Counted from the stretch's first letter, positions 1 to 12,942 are shown. The stretch: 64,000 bases of DNA from Sipunculus nudus (GCA_026874595.1 CM049321.1:23369979-23433978), one strand, 5' to 3'. A program made the numbers and translations. Notes: generated by a model from the sequence alone, not told the origin.

Positions 1-3000
1 ATATGGCTGTCATATAGATAAAGGTGTAACCCTAACCCTTGAAATACAAGATGAGCACACTTTCTCACTTTACAATGTGCCTGTCACATAGATATGGCTG
101 AACTCGTAACCCTTGAAATACAAGATGAGCACATTGAGTCACTGTAAAATGTGCCTGTCACATGGATATGGGTTGAACCCTAATCCTTGAAATACAAGAT
201 GAACATAGTGTGTCACAATACAATGTGGCTGTCATATAGATATGGGTCGAACCCTAACCCTTGAAATACAAGATGAGCAAACCGTGTCACTATTAAATGT
301 GCCTGTTACATAGAAATGGGTGAAACCCTAACCCTTGAAATACAAGATAAGCACACTGTGTAACTGTACAATGTGCCTGTCACATAGATAAAGGTGAAAC
401 CCTAACCCTTGAAATACAACATTTGTACACACTATCAAAGAAAATATGCTCAGCAAATAGATACCGGTGAGGGTGAAACCCCACTAAAATATGCCTGTCA
501 CATAGATAAGGGTGATTCTCTAACCCTAGAAACACAAGATGATCACACTGTGTCACAATACAATGTGGCTGTCATGTAGATATGAGTGAAGCCCTAACCC
601 TTGAAATACAAGATGAACACACTGTCACTGTAAAATGTGCCTATCAAATAGATGTGGCTGAACCCCTAACCCTTAAAATACAAGATGAGCATGCTATGTC
701 ATAATATTAAAATATGCCTGTCACATAGATATGGGTGAAACCCTAACCCTTGAAATACAAGATGAACACACTGTCACTGTAAAATGTGCCTGTCAAATAG
801 ATGTGGCTGAAACCCTAACCCTTGAAATACAAGATGAGCATGCTATGTCATAATATTAAAAATATGCCTGTCACATAGATATGGGTGAACCCCTTACCCT
901 TGAAGTTCAAGATGAGCATGCTGTGTCACAATAAAATGTGGCTGTCATATAGATATGGGTGAAATCATAACCTTTTAAATACAAGATGAGCACACTGCAT
1001 TACTGTACTATGTGCCTGTGACATAGTTATTGGTGAAAACCTAACCATTGAAATATTAGATGAACACACTGTGTCACTGTACTATGTGCCTGTCACATAA
1101 ATATGGCTGAAATCGTAACCCTTGAAATACAAGATGAGCATACTGTGTAACAATATTAAAAATATGGCTGTCTTACAGATATTGGTGAAATCCTAACCCT
1201 TGAAATACAAGATGAGCATACTGTGTCACAATATTTAAAATATGGCTGTCATATAGATATAGGTGAAACCCTAACCCTTGAAATACAAAGATGATCACAC
1301 TGTGTGACTATATTAAATATGCTTTTTACATAGATATGGGTGAAACTCTAAACCTTGAAATACAAGATGAGCATGCTATGTCACTGTACCATGTGCCTGT
1401 CACATAGATGTGGGTGAATCCCTAACCCTTGAAATACAAGTTGAGCATGCTGTGTCACAATATTAAAAATATGGCTGTCATATAGATAAAGGTGAAACCC
1501 TAACCCTTGAAATACAAGATGAGCACACTGTGTCACTGTACAATGTGCCTGTCACATGGATATGGGTTAAACCCTAATCCTTGAAATACAAGATGAACAT
1601 AGTGTGTCACAATACAATGTGGCTGTCATATAGATATGAGTCGAACCCTAACCCTTGAAATGCAAGATGAGCAAACGGTGTCATTGTTAAATGTGCCTGT
1701 CACATAGAAATGGGTGAAATCCTTACCCTTGAAATATAAGATGAGCACACTGTGTCACTGTACAATGTGCCTGTCACATAGATATGGGTGAAACCCTAAC
1801 CCTTGAAATACAAGATGAGCGTACTTTGTCACAATATTAAAAATATCCCTGTCACATAGATATGGGTGAAATCTTAACCCTTGAAATACAAGATGAGCAC
1901 ACTGTGTCACTGTAAAATGTGCCTGTCACATGGATATGGGTTAAACCCTAATCCTTGAAATACAAGATGAACATAGTGTGTCACAATACAATGTGGCTGT
2001 CATATAGATATGAGTCGAACCCTAACCCTTGAAATACAAGATGAGCAAACCGTGTCACTGTTAAATGTGCCTGTCACATAGAAATGGGTGAAATCCTAAC
2101 CCTTGAAATATAAGATGAGCACACTGTGTCACTGTACAATGTGCCTGTCACATAGATATGGGTGAAACCCAAACCCTTGAAGAACATGATGAGCGTACTT
2201 TGTCACAATATTAAAAATATCCCTGTCACATAGATATGGGTGAAATCCTAACCCTTGAAATACAAGATTAGCACACTGTGTAACTGTAAAATGTGCCTGT
2301 CACATGGATATGGGTTGAACCCTTATCCTTGAAATACAAGATGAACATAGTGTGTCACAATACAGTGTGGCTGTCATATAGATATGGGTCGAACCCTAAC
2401 CCTTGAAATACAAGATGAGCAAACAGTGTCACTGTTAAATGTGCCTGTTACATAGAAATGCGTGAAACCCTATCCCTTGAAATACAAGATTAGCACACTG
2501 TGTCACTGTACAATGTGCCTGTCACATAGATAAAGATGAAACCCTAACCCTTGAAATACAACATTTGCACACACTATCAAAGAAAATATGATCAGCAAAT
2601 AGATACCGGTGAGGGTGAAACCCCACTAAAATGTGCCTGTCACATAGATAAGGGTGATACTCTAACCCTAGAAACACAAGATGATCACACTGTGTCACAA
2701 TACAATGTGGCTGTCATATAGATATGGGTGAAACCCTAACCCTTGAAATACAAGATGAACACACTGTCACTGTGAAATGTGCCTATCAAATAGATGTGCC
2801 TGAAACCCTAACCTTAAAATACAAGATGAGCATGCTATGTCATAATATTAAAATATGCCTGTCACATAGATATGGGTGAAACCCTAACCCTTGAATTACA
2901 AGATGAACACACTGTCACTGTAAAATGTGCCTGTCAAATAGATGTGGCTGAAACCCTAACCCCATGAAATACAAGATGAGCATGCTATGTCACAATATTA

Positions 3001-5320
3001 AAAATATGCCTGTCACATAGATATGGGTGAAACCCTTACCCTTGAAGTTCAAGATGAGCATGCTGTGTCACAATAAAATGTGGCTGTCATATAGATATGG
3101 GTGAAATCATAACCTTTGAAAAACAAGATGAAAACACTGTCACTGTAAAATGTGCCTGTCACATAGATTGAGGTGAAACCCTAACCCTTGAATTACAAGA
3201 TGAGCATATTGAGTCACTGTAAAATGTGCCTGTCACATGGATATGGGTTAAACCCTAATCCTTGAAATACAAGATGAACATAGTGTGTCACAATACAATG
3301 TGGCTGTCATATAGATATGAGTCGAACCCTAACCCTTGAAATACAAGATGAGCAAACCGTGTCACTGTTAAATGTGCCTGTCACATAGAAATGGGTGAAA
3401 TCCTAACCCTTGAAATATAAGATGAGCACACTGTGTCACAGTACAATGTGCCTGTCACATAGATATGGGTGAAACCCTAACCCTTGAAATACAAGATGAG
3501 CGTACTTTGTCACAATATTAAAAATATCCCTGTCACATAGATATGGGTGAAATCCTAACCCTTGAAATACAAGATGAGCACACTGTGTCACTATATTAAA
3601 TGTGCCTTTTACATAGATAATACTGTGTCACAATATTAAAAATATGGCTGTCTTATAGAAATGGGTGAAACCCTAACCCTTGAAATACAAGATGAGCACA
3701 CTGCATTTCTGTACTATGTGCCTGTGACATAGTTATTGGTGAAAACCTAACCCTTGAAATACTAGATGAGCACACTGTGTCACTGAACGATGTGCCTGTC
3801 TCATAGATATGGGTGAAACCCTAACCCTTGAACTATTAGAAGAGTACATTGTGTCACTGTAAAACGTTCCTGTCACATAGATATGGGTGAAACCCTAACC
3901 CTTGAAATATAAGATGAGGGTATTGTATCACTGTACTATGTGCCTGTCACATAGATATGGCTGAAATTGGAACCCTTGAAATACAAGATGAGCATACTGT
4001 GTAACAATATTAAAAATATGGCTGTCTTATAAATATGGGTGAAACCCTAACCCTTGAAATACAAGATGAGCTTACCGTTTCACAATACGATGTGGCTGTC
4101 ATATAGATATGGATAAAACCCTAACCCTAGAAATACAAGATAAACACACTAGTCACAATAGTATGTTGCTGGCCAATAGTCCTTTTGTTTAGCTTTTGCC
4201 AAACTGATTTCAAAAGGATGAATCAAAGTGTATGAGTATCACTGTGAAATGTGCCTTTCACATAGATATGGGTGAAACCCTAACCTGTGAAATACACGAT
4301 GAGCACACTGTGTCACTGTACAATGTGCCTGTCATATAGAAATGGGTGAAACCCTAACCCTTGAAATACAAGATGAACACACTCTGTCACTGTGCAATGT
4401 GCCTGTCACATAGATATGGCTGAAATCTTAACCCTTGAAATACAAGATGAGCATACTGTGTCACAATATTAAAAATATGGCTGTCATATAGATATATGTG
4501 TAACCCTAACCCTTGAAATACAAGATGAGCACACTGTGTCACTGTACAATGTGCCTGTCACATAGATATGGGTGAAGCACTAACCCTTGAAATACAAGAT
4601 GAGCATACTGTGTCACAATATTAAAAATATGACTGTCATAAATATAAAGGTGAAACCCTAACCCTTGAAATACAAGATGAGCTTACCGTTTCACAATACG
4701 ATGTGGCTGTCATATAGATATGGATAAAACCCTAACCCTAGAAATACAAGATAAACACACTAGTCACAATAGTATGTTGCTGGCCAATAGTCCTTTTGTT
4801 TAGCTTTTGCCAAACTGATTTCAAAAGGATGAATCAAAGTGAATGAGTATCACTGTGAAATGTGCCTTTCACATAGATATGGGTGAAACCCTAACCTGTG
4901 AAATACAAGATGAGCATACTGTGTCATTGTACAATGTGCCTGTCACATAGATATGGGTGAAACCCTAACCCTTGATATATAAGATGAGCATGCTGTGTCA
5001 CAACATTAAAAATATGGCTGTCACATAGATAAGGGTGAAACACTAACCCTTGAAATACAAGATGAGCATACTGTGTCATAATATTAAAAATATGGCTGTC
5101 ATATAGAAATGGGTGAAACCCTAACCCTTGAAATACAAGATGAGCACACTGTGTCACTGTACAATGTGCCTGTCACATAGATATGGCTGAAATCTTAACC
5201 CTTGAAATACAAGATGAGCATACTGTGTCACAATATTAAAAATATGGCTGTCATATAGATATATGTGTAACCCTAACCCTTGAAATACGAGATGAGCATA
5301 CTGTGTCACAATGACAGTGC
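1..5320. repeat. Tandem satellite, ~74-80 bp units with a telomere-like CCCTAACCCT core
   Basis: About 70 head-to-tail copies. Each unit reads roughly GAAATACAAGATGAGC, then a CACTGTGTCAC segment, then AATGTGCCTGTCACATAG, then ATATGGGTGAA ACCCTAACCCTT. Two main variants alternate: one with CACTGTACAATGTGCC and a longer one with CACAATATTAAAAATATGG. Higher-order structure is visible. A rare variant containing GATACCGGTGAGGG sits at about 419-500 and again at about 2561-2640 (offset about 2142 bp), and a ~105-bp extra block sits at 4150-4255 and again about 611 bp later. The array runs off the window start. Open frames inside it are translations of the repeat and carry no gene. Confidence 0.95.
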
Positions 5321-6046
5321 ACACATAACAGTGTGTATGAAGGTCCTACTTTTCTGACAGGCATCAATAGTTCCAACAGTCACCAAAAATAAGCATATGG
5401 CCTGGTAGTACACTTCATTTTGTCAATTAATGCGGCATATTTTAGCTATATGAGTATGTTTACCTGTAACCGAGCATCAGTGTATTTCATTAAAAGACCT
5501 TACCAGTATTAGTATCAACAGATTAGGAAAAAGAAACTAGCATTACTGTATTTACTTTTGTATAAGACAACCCCGTGTATCAGACGACCCCCCCCCCCCA
5601 ATTTTGAGCCTCAAGTTTTGGTACAAATTATTTTTCAGCATCTTGGCTCTACCAGCTACTAAGGATCACTATGTCAGCATAATGATCATTTTAAAACCGA
5701 TGATTTAGATGGGATTTTATAATATTTGATTCTTAAAGTGGTCAGTGGTATATTTTTTTTAAAGATTCTACAAGTGAAAACAGGAAAGTTATATAGAAAG
5801 GTATGGAACAGACCAAAACAGAATTTATCAACATATCAAAAAATGTGTATTTACAACAATTCAAATGAATATCATAGGAGACAGCAGAGGGTCAATTTTA
5901 GAGCCCAAATTTTGGTAATAAATTATTTTTGGCAAATTTCCAGGAGGCACTAAAAATTAGCATGGAAGTTTCATCATACCATCCAGGTAAGATAACAGGA
6001 CCCTTTTAATAACCATATTCCCCTTAGAACAGTCGTAGAATGGAAT
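5321..6046. other. Unassigned spacer with a possible dispersed repeat
   Basis: No gene recognised. There is a run of 12 C at 5588-5599 within a GTATAAGACAACCCC-type segment. A related stretch (CAATTTTGAGCC/CAAATTTTGGTA) occurs at about 5600-5625 and again at about 5892-5920, so this may be a small decayed mobile element. A 75-codon open frame at 5726-5953 has no recognisable domain and is ignored. Confidence 0.4.
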
Positions 6047-6064
6047 AACTTGGGATAAAATGTG
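6047..6064 (+). repeat. Target-site duplication, left copy (LINE)
   Basis: AACTTGGGATAAAATGTG here is identical to 7703-7720 and precedes the first LINE base. Confidence 0.9.
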
Positions 6065-7702
6065 TATGGGATTATGGTTAGGTTTAAAAGAAAATACCCC
6101 TATTAACATCTATGAAATCAAGTGGACAGAAGAACCAGTAAAATACCTGGGGGTGTATATTTCAACGGATCAAACCTTTGCGTTACAAAAGAATTGGGAC
6201 GAAGCCATAAATAAGTTAATCAAAATAATAAATACTTGGAAGAAAAGAAACCTTTCTATATTCCGGAAAATTCTAATTTTAAAATCTCTTGGCAATCACA
6301 ACTACTTCTTAAAGCTTCGGTATTAGAAATTAATACAGAGGAACTACGTAAAATAGAAAGGATTATGTATAAGTATATATGGAATCTCGTGATTGAATTA
6401 AAAGAAAAACTCTTATAGGCACGTATGACCAAGGTGGACTGAAAATGCCTGATATAGAATCTATAGTCCAAGCCGCAAAAAGTGCTTGGATTCCAAGAAT
6501 ATTACAAAATAAGTACAAAGCATCTTGCTTTCTATGTTTTTTTCTTAGCCAGATTGGTCTCGACATAACAACAGTGTTACAGACAAATGTTACAAATTAG
6601 AAAGAATTACAGGATTTTGCCTATTTACCACTTTTTTTATAGACAGATGATTTTTAGTTATAATAACTGTAAGAAATTACTTCCATTTAGATTAAATATT
6701 AAGCCAGTTCATTTGGGGAAATAAAAACATTTTATATAAAGGAAAGCCCCTTCTTTTTAAAGCATTGGTTACTGCAAATATAACACGCCTTCATGACTTA
6801 ATAATAAATTCAAAATTCATTTCAGAGAAAGAAGTTCTGAATAGACTTAAAGATACTAGAAACTGGATTATTGAATATTCTATTCTTCAAAATATGTTGA
6901 AAAAATATTTAAATATATTAATACAGTGGTCGAAACGACTAAATTGAGCACTAAAAACGAAATTTCAATATTTACAGGTAATAAAACCGTTAACATTGAT
7001 AAACAAAAACAACATTTTTTCTATGATTTATTGATAAATAAAAAATTTCATTTGCCAATTTCACACACAAAATTGAAGAAAATTTTTGACATAGATTATA
7101 TAATACCATGGGGTACTATTTATAAAGTAAAGGTTTAAAAATTTCCATACCAAAAAATTGCAGAATTTAACTATAAATTATTAAATAACTTAATCCCATG
7201 CAGCTCTAAACAAGCAAAATGGGATAACAATGCCAAGCAACACTGTGATTTGTGTGGGGTTCTGGATGATGTTTCCCATATGTTTTTTTCTGTCAAACAG
7301 TAAAGCCGATTTGGTCTGTTATAAATCGTAGCATAAAAGTAAGTATAGGTTGGAAACATTTGATGTTGGGTTACAAAATATCAATTGGGCTAAATAGAAA
7401 TATTATATTTATTAACAATTATATCAGTATCATTACATATGCAATTTTTATAGCACAGATGAACGCAAAGATAAATGCACTGCTGATAAACCATACTGAT
7501 ATTGTAAAATATGTGTTTTCATTTGAATATACAGTCTGTAATTAAGAAAATGTATTTAAATCCAAAGGAAATAAATGTGTTGATTGAGAGAATAAACAAA
7601 GGTGGCATCGATGATGAAAAAGACTCAATTGAATATTAATCATGAAAATTAATATTTATGCTACTGAGATACCATAAAAAAGGAGTAAAAAAAAAAAAAA
7701 AA
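6065..7702 (+). mobile_element. 5'-truncated, decayed L1-type LINE (3' part of ORF2 plus poly(A))
   Basis: The fragment encodes the end of a reverse transcriptase and the C-terminal region of an L1/Tx1-type ORF2. Visible motifs are PVKYLGVYIS (about 6139-6168), KRNLSIFRKILILKS (about 6244-6288), GGLKMPDIES (about 6434-6463) and a cysteine cluster CDLCG with a following SHMFF (about 7246-7290). The frame is broken by several shifts and stops, so no protein can be made. An 18-base A run (7687-7704) ends the element. Both borders are fixed by an 18-bp target-site duplication, so the insertion is about 1.64 kb, with the 5' end lost at integration as is usual for target-primed reverse transcription. 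Confidence 0.9.
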
Positions 7703-7720
7703 AACTTGGGATAAAATGTG
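7703..7720 (+). repeat. Target-site duplication, right copy (LINE)
   Basis: An exact copy of the 18 bases at 6047-6064, directly after the poly(A) tail (its first two A are shared with the tail). Confidence 0.9.
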
Positions 7721-8397
7721 GTTGAAGCCCTATCTTAACCACTCTCAAATTATCATGTAATCAATATTAATATTAGTATGATACTTATTAAATGAGTGGT
7801 GCACCCTCATCAAACTCTTAATTCTGTATACTTGGGACTGCTTGTACTCCTACCAGTCCTTAATTCAACAAAGCTGAATGACTTGTTTTGCAGCACAGCA
7901 AAACTTGAGCCTCTACTTTAATTGCAGTATCTTACCCACACCATGCTGACATACTAACATGGTTTGTGAATCAGTTCATGGTCCACATTACTTCATTACC
8001 AGGTTATTTTCCACATGGTAGCTTCAAAGCCTTCATATATCACCCAGTCAAAAATACTCGCCCGAAGCGGTATGCATGGCATCAGGCATGCACACTACGG
8101 TTTCCATGATATCCTGCATAGTTTGTACTATTTACCTGATACTGTGCGTATTATTACCTATGTACACAAAATATTGTGTATATTGCTCCTTTTCCACATG
8201 TACTTCCATTCAGACAGAAGGCTACATGCATGATTTTGATCAGAACTGTGCAAAAAACATGGTGGTCAGAAGTGAGAACACATATATTGTTTTTCAATAA
8301 AGTTATAAATCAACAGCAAAATCAACATAGTTATTTCATAATTCTACATAGCCTCTGAGCAACAGTGTTTCAGTGAGAGGCATATTTTACTCTGACA
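7721..8397. other. Unassigned spacer
   Basis: AT-rich sequence with no recognisable gene, RNA or element. Three overlapping open frames of 60-74 codons (8015-8358) lie in different frames and have no domain signature. Confidence 0.4.
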
Positions 8398-8953
8398 GTG
8401 TGCTCATCTTGTATTTCAATGGAAGGGTTAGGGTTTCACCAATATCTATTTGACAGCCACATTTATTGTGATACAGTATGATAATCTTGTAATTCAAAGG
8501 ATAGGGTATCAACTATATCTATGTGACAGGCACAGTTTACTGTGACACAGTGTGATCATGTTGTATTTCAAGGGCCAGGGGTTTACCCATGTGTGATAAT
8601 CACATATCACTGTCACGCTGTATGTTCATCATGTATTTCAAGGATAAGGGTTTTACCCATGTCTATGTGGCAGGCACATTTTACAGTAACACAGTGTGCT
8701 CATCGTGTATTTCACGGGTTAGGGTTTCACCCATATCTATGTGAAAGGCACATTTCACAGTGATACTCATTCACTTTGATTCAGCCTTTTGAAATCAGTT
8801 AGACAAAAGCTAAACAAAAGGCCTTTTGGCAAGCAACATACTATTGTGACTAGTGTGTTCAACTTGAATTTTTAGGGTTAGGGTTTTATCCATATCTATA
8901 TGACAGCCACATTGTATTGTGAAATGGTAAGCTCATCTTGTATTTCAAGGGTT
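8398..8953 (-). repeat. Inverted block of the telomere-like satellite
   Basis: About seven units of the 1-5320 satellite in reverse complement, recognisable by GGGTTAGGGTTTCACCCAT and CATCTTGTATTTCAA. The ~105-bp extra block of the left array (4150-4255, 4761-4866) is also present here in reverse orientation at about 8757-8865. The array ends within a GGGTTA at the left end of the 8954-10055 element. Confidence 0.9.
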
Positions 8954-10055
8954 AGTCTATAACTGGATGTATGTCAGGTCAGACTTGGGATTTTCTTTTT
9001 CTTCCTGGAGTCATGGTATGGAAGGTGATGCAGAAGATAGCAGTAGAACAGCAAATCTGCTTCTAGTAGTTGCAGGAACATAGCGAGGACTTGTTGTCAC
9101 ACAAAACACAGTGCACGTGGTATTGCCAGTATTATTGTTGACATAGGCCTGAAGCTGGCTGGTCCCGATATTGATTTTTTTGTGGCTGGTCAGGAACAAT
9201 GATGATCTCAGGTTGAGATATCACAGCACTTGTTTTTGGGAAAAATGTCATTTTTGCAACTTTAAATCACTGTTAAAGCATTGCACTGATTTACAGTGTC
9301 CTATTGGTTTAAAGATACAGAGAAGTCTTTGATCCTCTCAAGCAGAGCACTAAGAAACTGCAGCCAAGTTAAAGTTTGAAGTGAGAGTTCTTAGCAAAGT
9401 TTGATACCTTCAGCAGTAGAGATGACTTTCTTGATGTTAGGCTGTGATCCGGTACCTGGGTGAGGTTCTGGTGCATGGGTTGGAAGACCAGTCAATGGCA
9501 CCTGTGGCTGTGAGGGGGGGGGGGATCTTCATTCTTCACCTCAGCTGGAAGCATTGCCATCGTTTCTGCTGCTGATGTGCTGGAAGTGAATCCTGGTTCA
9601 TCCACCATAATGATACAGGACCCGGTCTCCACCAAAATGATACAGAGGTGTGGGGTCGGGGATGTCCCCACACTGTATCACAAGCAGTTGCTGATGCGCG
9701 TGGCTGACAATGTTCCAAGACCAATTTGATGATAGAAGCCTTTATTCACAGGACAGAGTCTGGGCCAGTCTTTGCTGAGGCCCTGCAGTGCCCAGCTAGA
9801 CATGGTCCCTCTCTCTCTCTGACTCCCTGTTCGCACTACAGATAGTTTTGTTACACAGCTTTCACGTGACATATGAGACATTCATATCCATATTTCTGCA
9901 TTTCGTCATAAAAGCTAAACCTTATTGGATGACTCAAAGTAGGTCACAATTACATCAGAGTTATAAGTGTTCTACCTAACTTACGTGAGATCTGATTGGA
10001 CAAAAGTTCTAAGGAAAATCCCAAGTCTGACCTGACATACATCCAGTTATAGACT
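8954..10055. mobile_element. DNA transposon-like element with perfect 42-bp terminal inverted repeats
   Basis: Bases 8954-8995 (AGTCTATAACTGGATGTATG...) are the exact reverse complement of 10014-10055, 42 of 42 by eye. The 1.1 kb interior contains an 11-G run (9514-9524), short minus-strand open frames at 9536-9881 and no transposase motif, so it is probably non-autonomous. The target duplication is unclear: the left flank is TTA if the first A is counted as flank, and the right flank is TGA. PIF/Harbinger (TWA target) is possible but not shown. Confidence 0.75.
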
Positions 10056-10534
10056 GACCTACAAGTCCTATTTACAGACTCATATAAACATAATCTGCCT
10101 GCCTCATCATAGAAACCAATTTAGAGCTAATTTTTGAGAGTACATTTAGGCTCTACAAACATACTGAATTACCATTAGATACTTGGTCATCTGATGAACA
10201 TTAATAATTCTTTGGCTCTGTCTGAATATCAGAACAGACTGAAACCAAGATTGATTTTTATTGTTTCTGAATGATTTTAGATCTTAATTAATGAAATATT
10301 GAAATATTCCTTTAAATATGTGTTAAGTCACATATACACCCTTTCTCACTCCATAACAATATCACAAACAGAAAGATATTGTTATAATAATACAATAACT
10401 CTAATAGACTCCATGTCTATTAAAACATCCCACCAAAATATCTTTGACATATAAACAAGACGACCATAGGTCACGCGCTTGCCGGAAACCCTCTGACCCA
10501 GATTGGAAGACAGATAATGAGAGCATGTAATAAA
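10056..10534. other. Unassigned spacer
   Basis: AT-rich sequence. No gene or recognisable repeat seen. Confidence 0.35.
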
Positions 10535-11960
10535 AAAGACAAAGAGGAAACAATGAGCCATTGTTTGTAAAGTTTGGACCAATATTGACACAGTTACGAT
10601 GGAAATAATAATCTGACGTGTTTTCATGACTTTGACCTATTTAAAAATAGATATACAGCTTCAAGAATTCGTTCCAATATACAATAGGTGAAAGTTGCAA
10701 AGTGATTCCTGGTAAACTGTGGCCTATAGAATGCTATTATAACAAAGGCAAGAACCAGCAAGAAGGCAACATTTAGGACAACTCGCAAACAGACAGACAT
10801 ATTGACAAAGTGACACAAAGTTGAGATCAGTTGACTAGACTTAGTTATGTAGAAGACGATGGTGAAAAATAATGAGCCAAAGTTTGTGAAGATAGGACCA
10901 GAATGGACAAAGTTATGAGAAAAATAACATTTTGAAGTGTTTTGAAGTGACCGACATACTGACAAAGCGACACAAAGTAGAGACAAAAAGACTTAACTAT
11001 GTTTTGAAGAAGACAGAGGAAAAAAATAAGCTACAGTTTATGAAATTTAGGTTTAAAGTTTCAGAGATATGGGCAAAAAATGATATGTTCTAGTGTTTCA
11101 GGTGCAGTGCCCCCTAGCGGCTATTTTCCGAAACTGAAAAATCACTTTCGAGAGATTAGTGTAGGACTTAAGATGTATCAGTTTCAAAAGGATTCCTGCA
11201 AAACTGTGGCCTGTAGAATGCTATATGTTAGACACAAGAACAAGCAAGAAGGCGAAATTGATGACACCTGACAGATAGACAGACATACTGTCAAAGTGAC
11301 ACAAAGCTGAGGCCAGATGACTTGACCTAGTTATGGAGAAGACTCAGGGGAAGAAAATAAGCTATAGTTTATGTAATTCAGGTGTATAGTTTCGGAGATA
11401 TTGTCAACAAAATTATACGTTGATGAAGTTTAAGTGCAGCGCCCCCTAGAGGCCATATCCCGAAAATGAAAAATCAATTTTGAGATATAAGTGTAAGACA
11501 TAAGATTCACCAATTTCAAAAGGATTCTTGCAAAACTATGGCCTGTAGAATGCTATATGTAAGACAGAAGCACCAGCAAGAAGGTGAAATTGAGGTCAAC
11601 TGACAGACAGACAGACATACTGACAAAGTGACACAAATTTGAGCAAAGATGACAAGACCATGTTATGAAGAAGACACAGAGGAAAAAAATGAACCTAAGT
11701 TTGTGAAGATAGGACCAATAGTTTCAAAGTTATGATGAAAATAAAATTTCGATGTTTTTCCTTGACCTTGACCTTGACCTTTAACTTATGCCTACCGAAA
11801 ACAAAAGGCTACCAGGACTTTTGACTTTCAATCACTCCTGAATGTTTCAGATTGATTGCTAAAAAATTGTGGCCAGGAGAGTACTGACAAACAAACAAAC
11901 AAACATTGTGACAAACAAACACACAAACAGACATACACAACTGACCAACATGCTTGCCCA
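10535..11960 (+). repeat. Degenerate tandem repeat, ~330-bp period
   Basis: A composite module recurs. It consists of GAAGACACAGAGGAAAAAAAT...GTTTGTGAAGATAGGACC (about 10535, 10853, 11009, 11338, 11669), GCAGYGCCCCCTAG (about 11106 and 11437), AAAAGGATTCNTGCAAAACT.TGGCCTGTAGAATGCTAT, and CAGACAGACATACTGACAAAGTGACACAAA. The array ends in TGACCTTGACCTTGACCTT (about 11760) and an AAACAAACA-rich stretch. The 120-codon minus-strand open frame at 10624-10986 is a translation of this repeat. Confidence 0.75.
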
Positions 11961-12876
11961 AATCGAAGATTTCCGGCAATCAAAAATATATAAATGATAT
12001 AAAATAATACAAATTTTATATTTGACATATATTTTTAGATAGATTTACCAACATTTTATCAAATTAATCCACCCTATGGTTGTTTCGGGGTAGGTGTATG
12101 AAGGTTTTGACCATGAACCATCTAGTGGTTACTGAGTTAGTGTGACAGACAAAAACCCATCCATACAAAAGCCCATCCCTGAACTTGCAGAATAGGACAA
12201 AAGCCCACCCTTGACTAAATATGTATTTGTAAAAAATATAATCTAACTGTATATTTCAGTCATATGTCCGGGTCTGCACTCTTAGTGGTGGGCTTTTTGT
12301 CCATTTGGCTTTTATCCTACACCCCCTTACAGTGCATGCAGTCTGTTGTAACATGTATGAGGTGATTAATTAAGGCACTCTGGTGCGAATTACACTGGTT
12401 ATAGACTCTGTCAGAGGGTAAAAAAAGGGGCTGCTTACAGCTTAGATGATAATGAGGTACAGGTGTAAAAAAATGTATTAATGTTCAAGTTGCTAAACCC
12501 TAGAAATATTTAATTTTTCCTCCCCTATTTATTTTGCTTTTTTATATCCATGTTTTTCACTCGGACTTTAAGTCATGCTGAGTTTTTTTAAAGGATAGGT
12601 CTATGGCCTGTTGGTGGCACTGTTTATTGAATGAGGATGAAGGTATTCATATGATAAGAAACAAACTTTTCAGATAAGTGTGAAAACTTCTACTCTGACC
12701 TTGATTCAGTTGAGGTCAAATCTGCCAAAAATATTTGAGTAGGATGATCGAACCTCATAACTTTGAATTGTGGCATGTTCTGCCTCAAATTTGATAAACA
12801 AATTGTTTAGACCAGTTTCTTGATTGAAATAAAAAAAATGGCATTGACTTTGATTTTCAAAACCTGATCAGGCAGA
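11961..12876. other. Unassigned spacer
   Basis: No gene seen. It includes a short segment with three imperfect copies of ACAAAAGCCCAYCC (about 12150-12215) and its reverse complement at about 12283-12300, possibly a small decayed MITE. Confidence 0.3.

Positions 12877-12940
<64 letters not shown>
12877..12940. repeat. Compound (AT)n(GT)n(AT)n microsatellite
   Basis: Uninterrupted dinucleotide runs. Confidence 0.95.

Positions 12941-12942
<2 letters not shown>

Noticed and set aside
4924-5157. 77-codon minus-strand open frame with repeated HLVFQGL and HPYLCDSHI phrases
   Set aside because: It is a direct translation of the satellite units. Its periodicity equals the satellite period.
1-5320. 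Regular spacing suggesting a CRISPR-like or regulatory array
   Set aside because: Units are directly contiguous with no unique spacers. It is an ordinary eukaryotic satellite.
10624-10986. 120-codon minus-strand open frame with hydrophobic stretches
   Set aside because: It lies wholly in the degenerate tandem module at 10535-11960, and the frame is not kept between modules.
12095-12335. Possible MITE with GGTAGGTGTA / CCTACACCCCC ends
   Set aside because: The proposed inverted ends do not align convincingly and no target duplication is visible.
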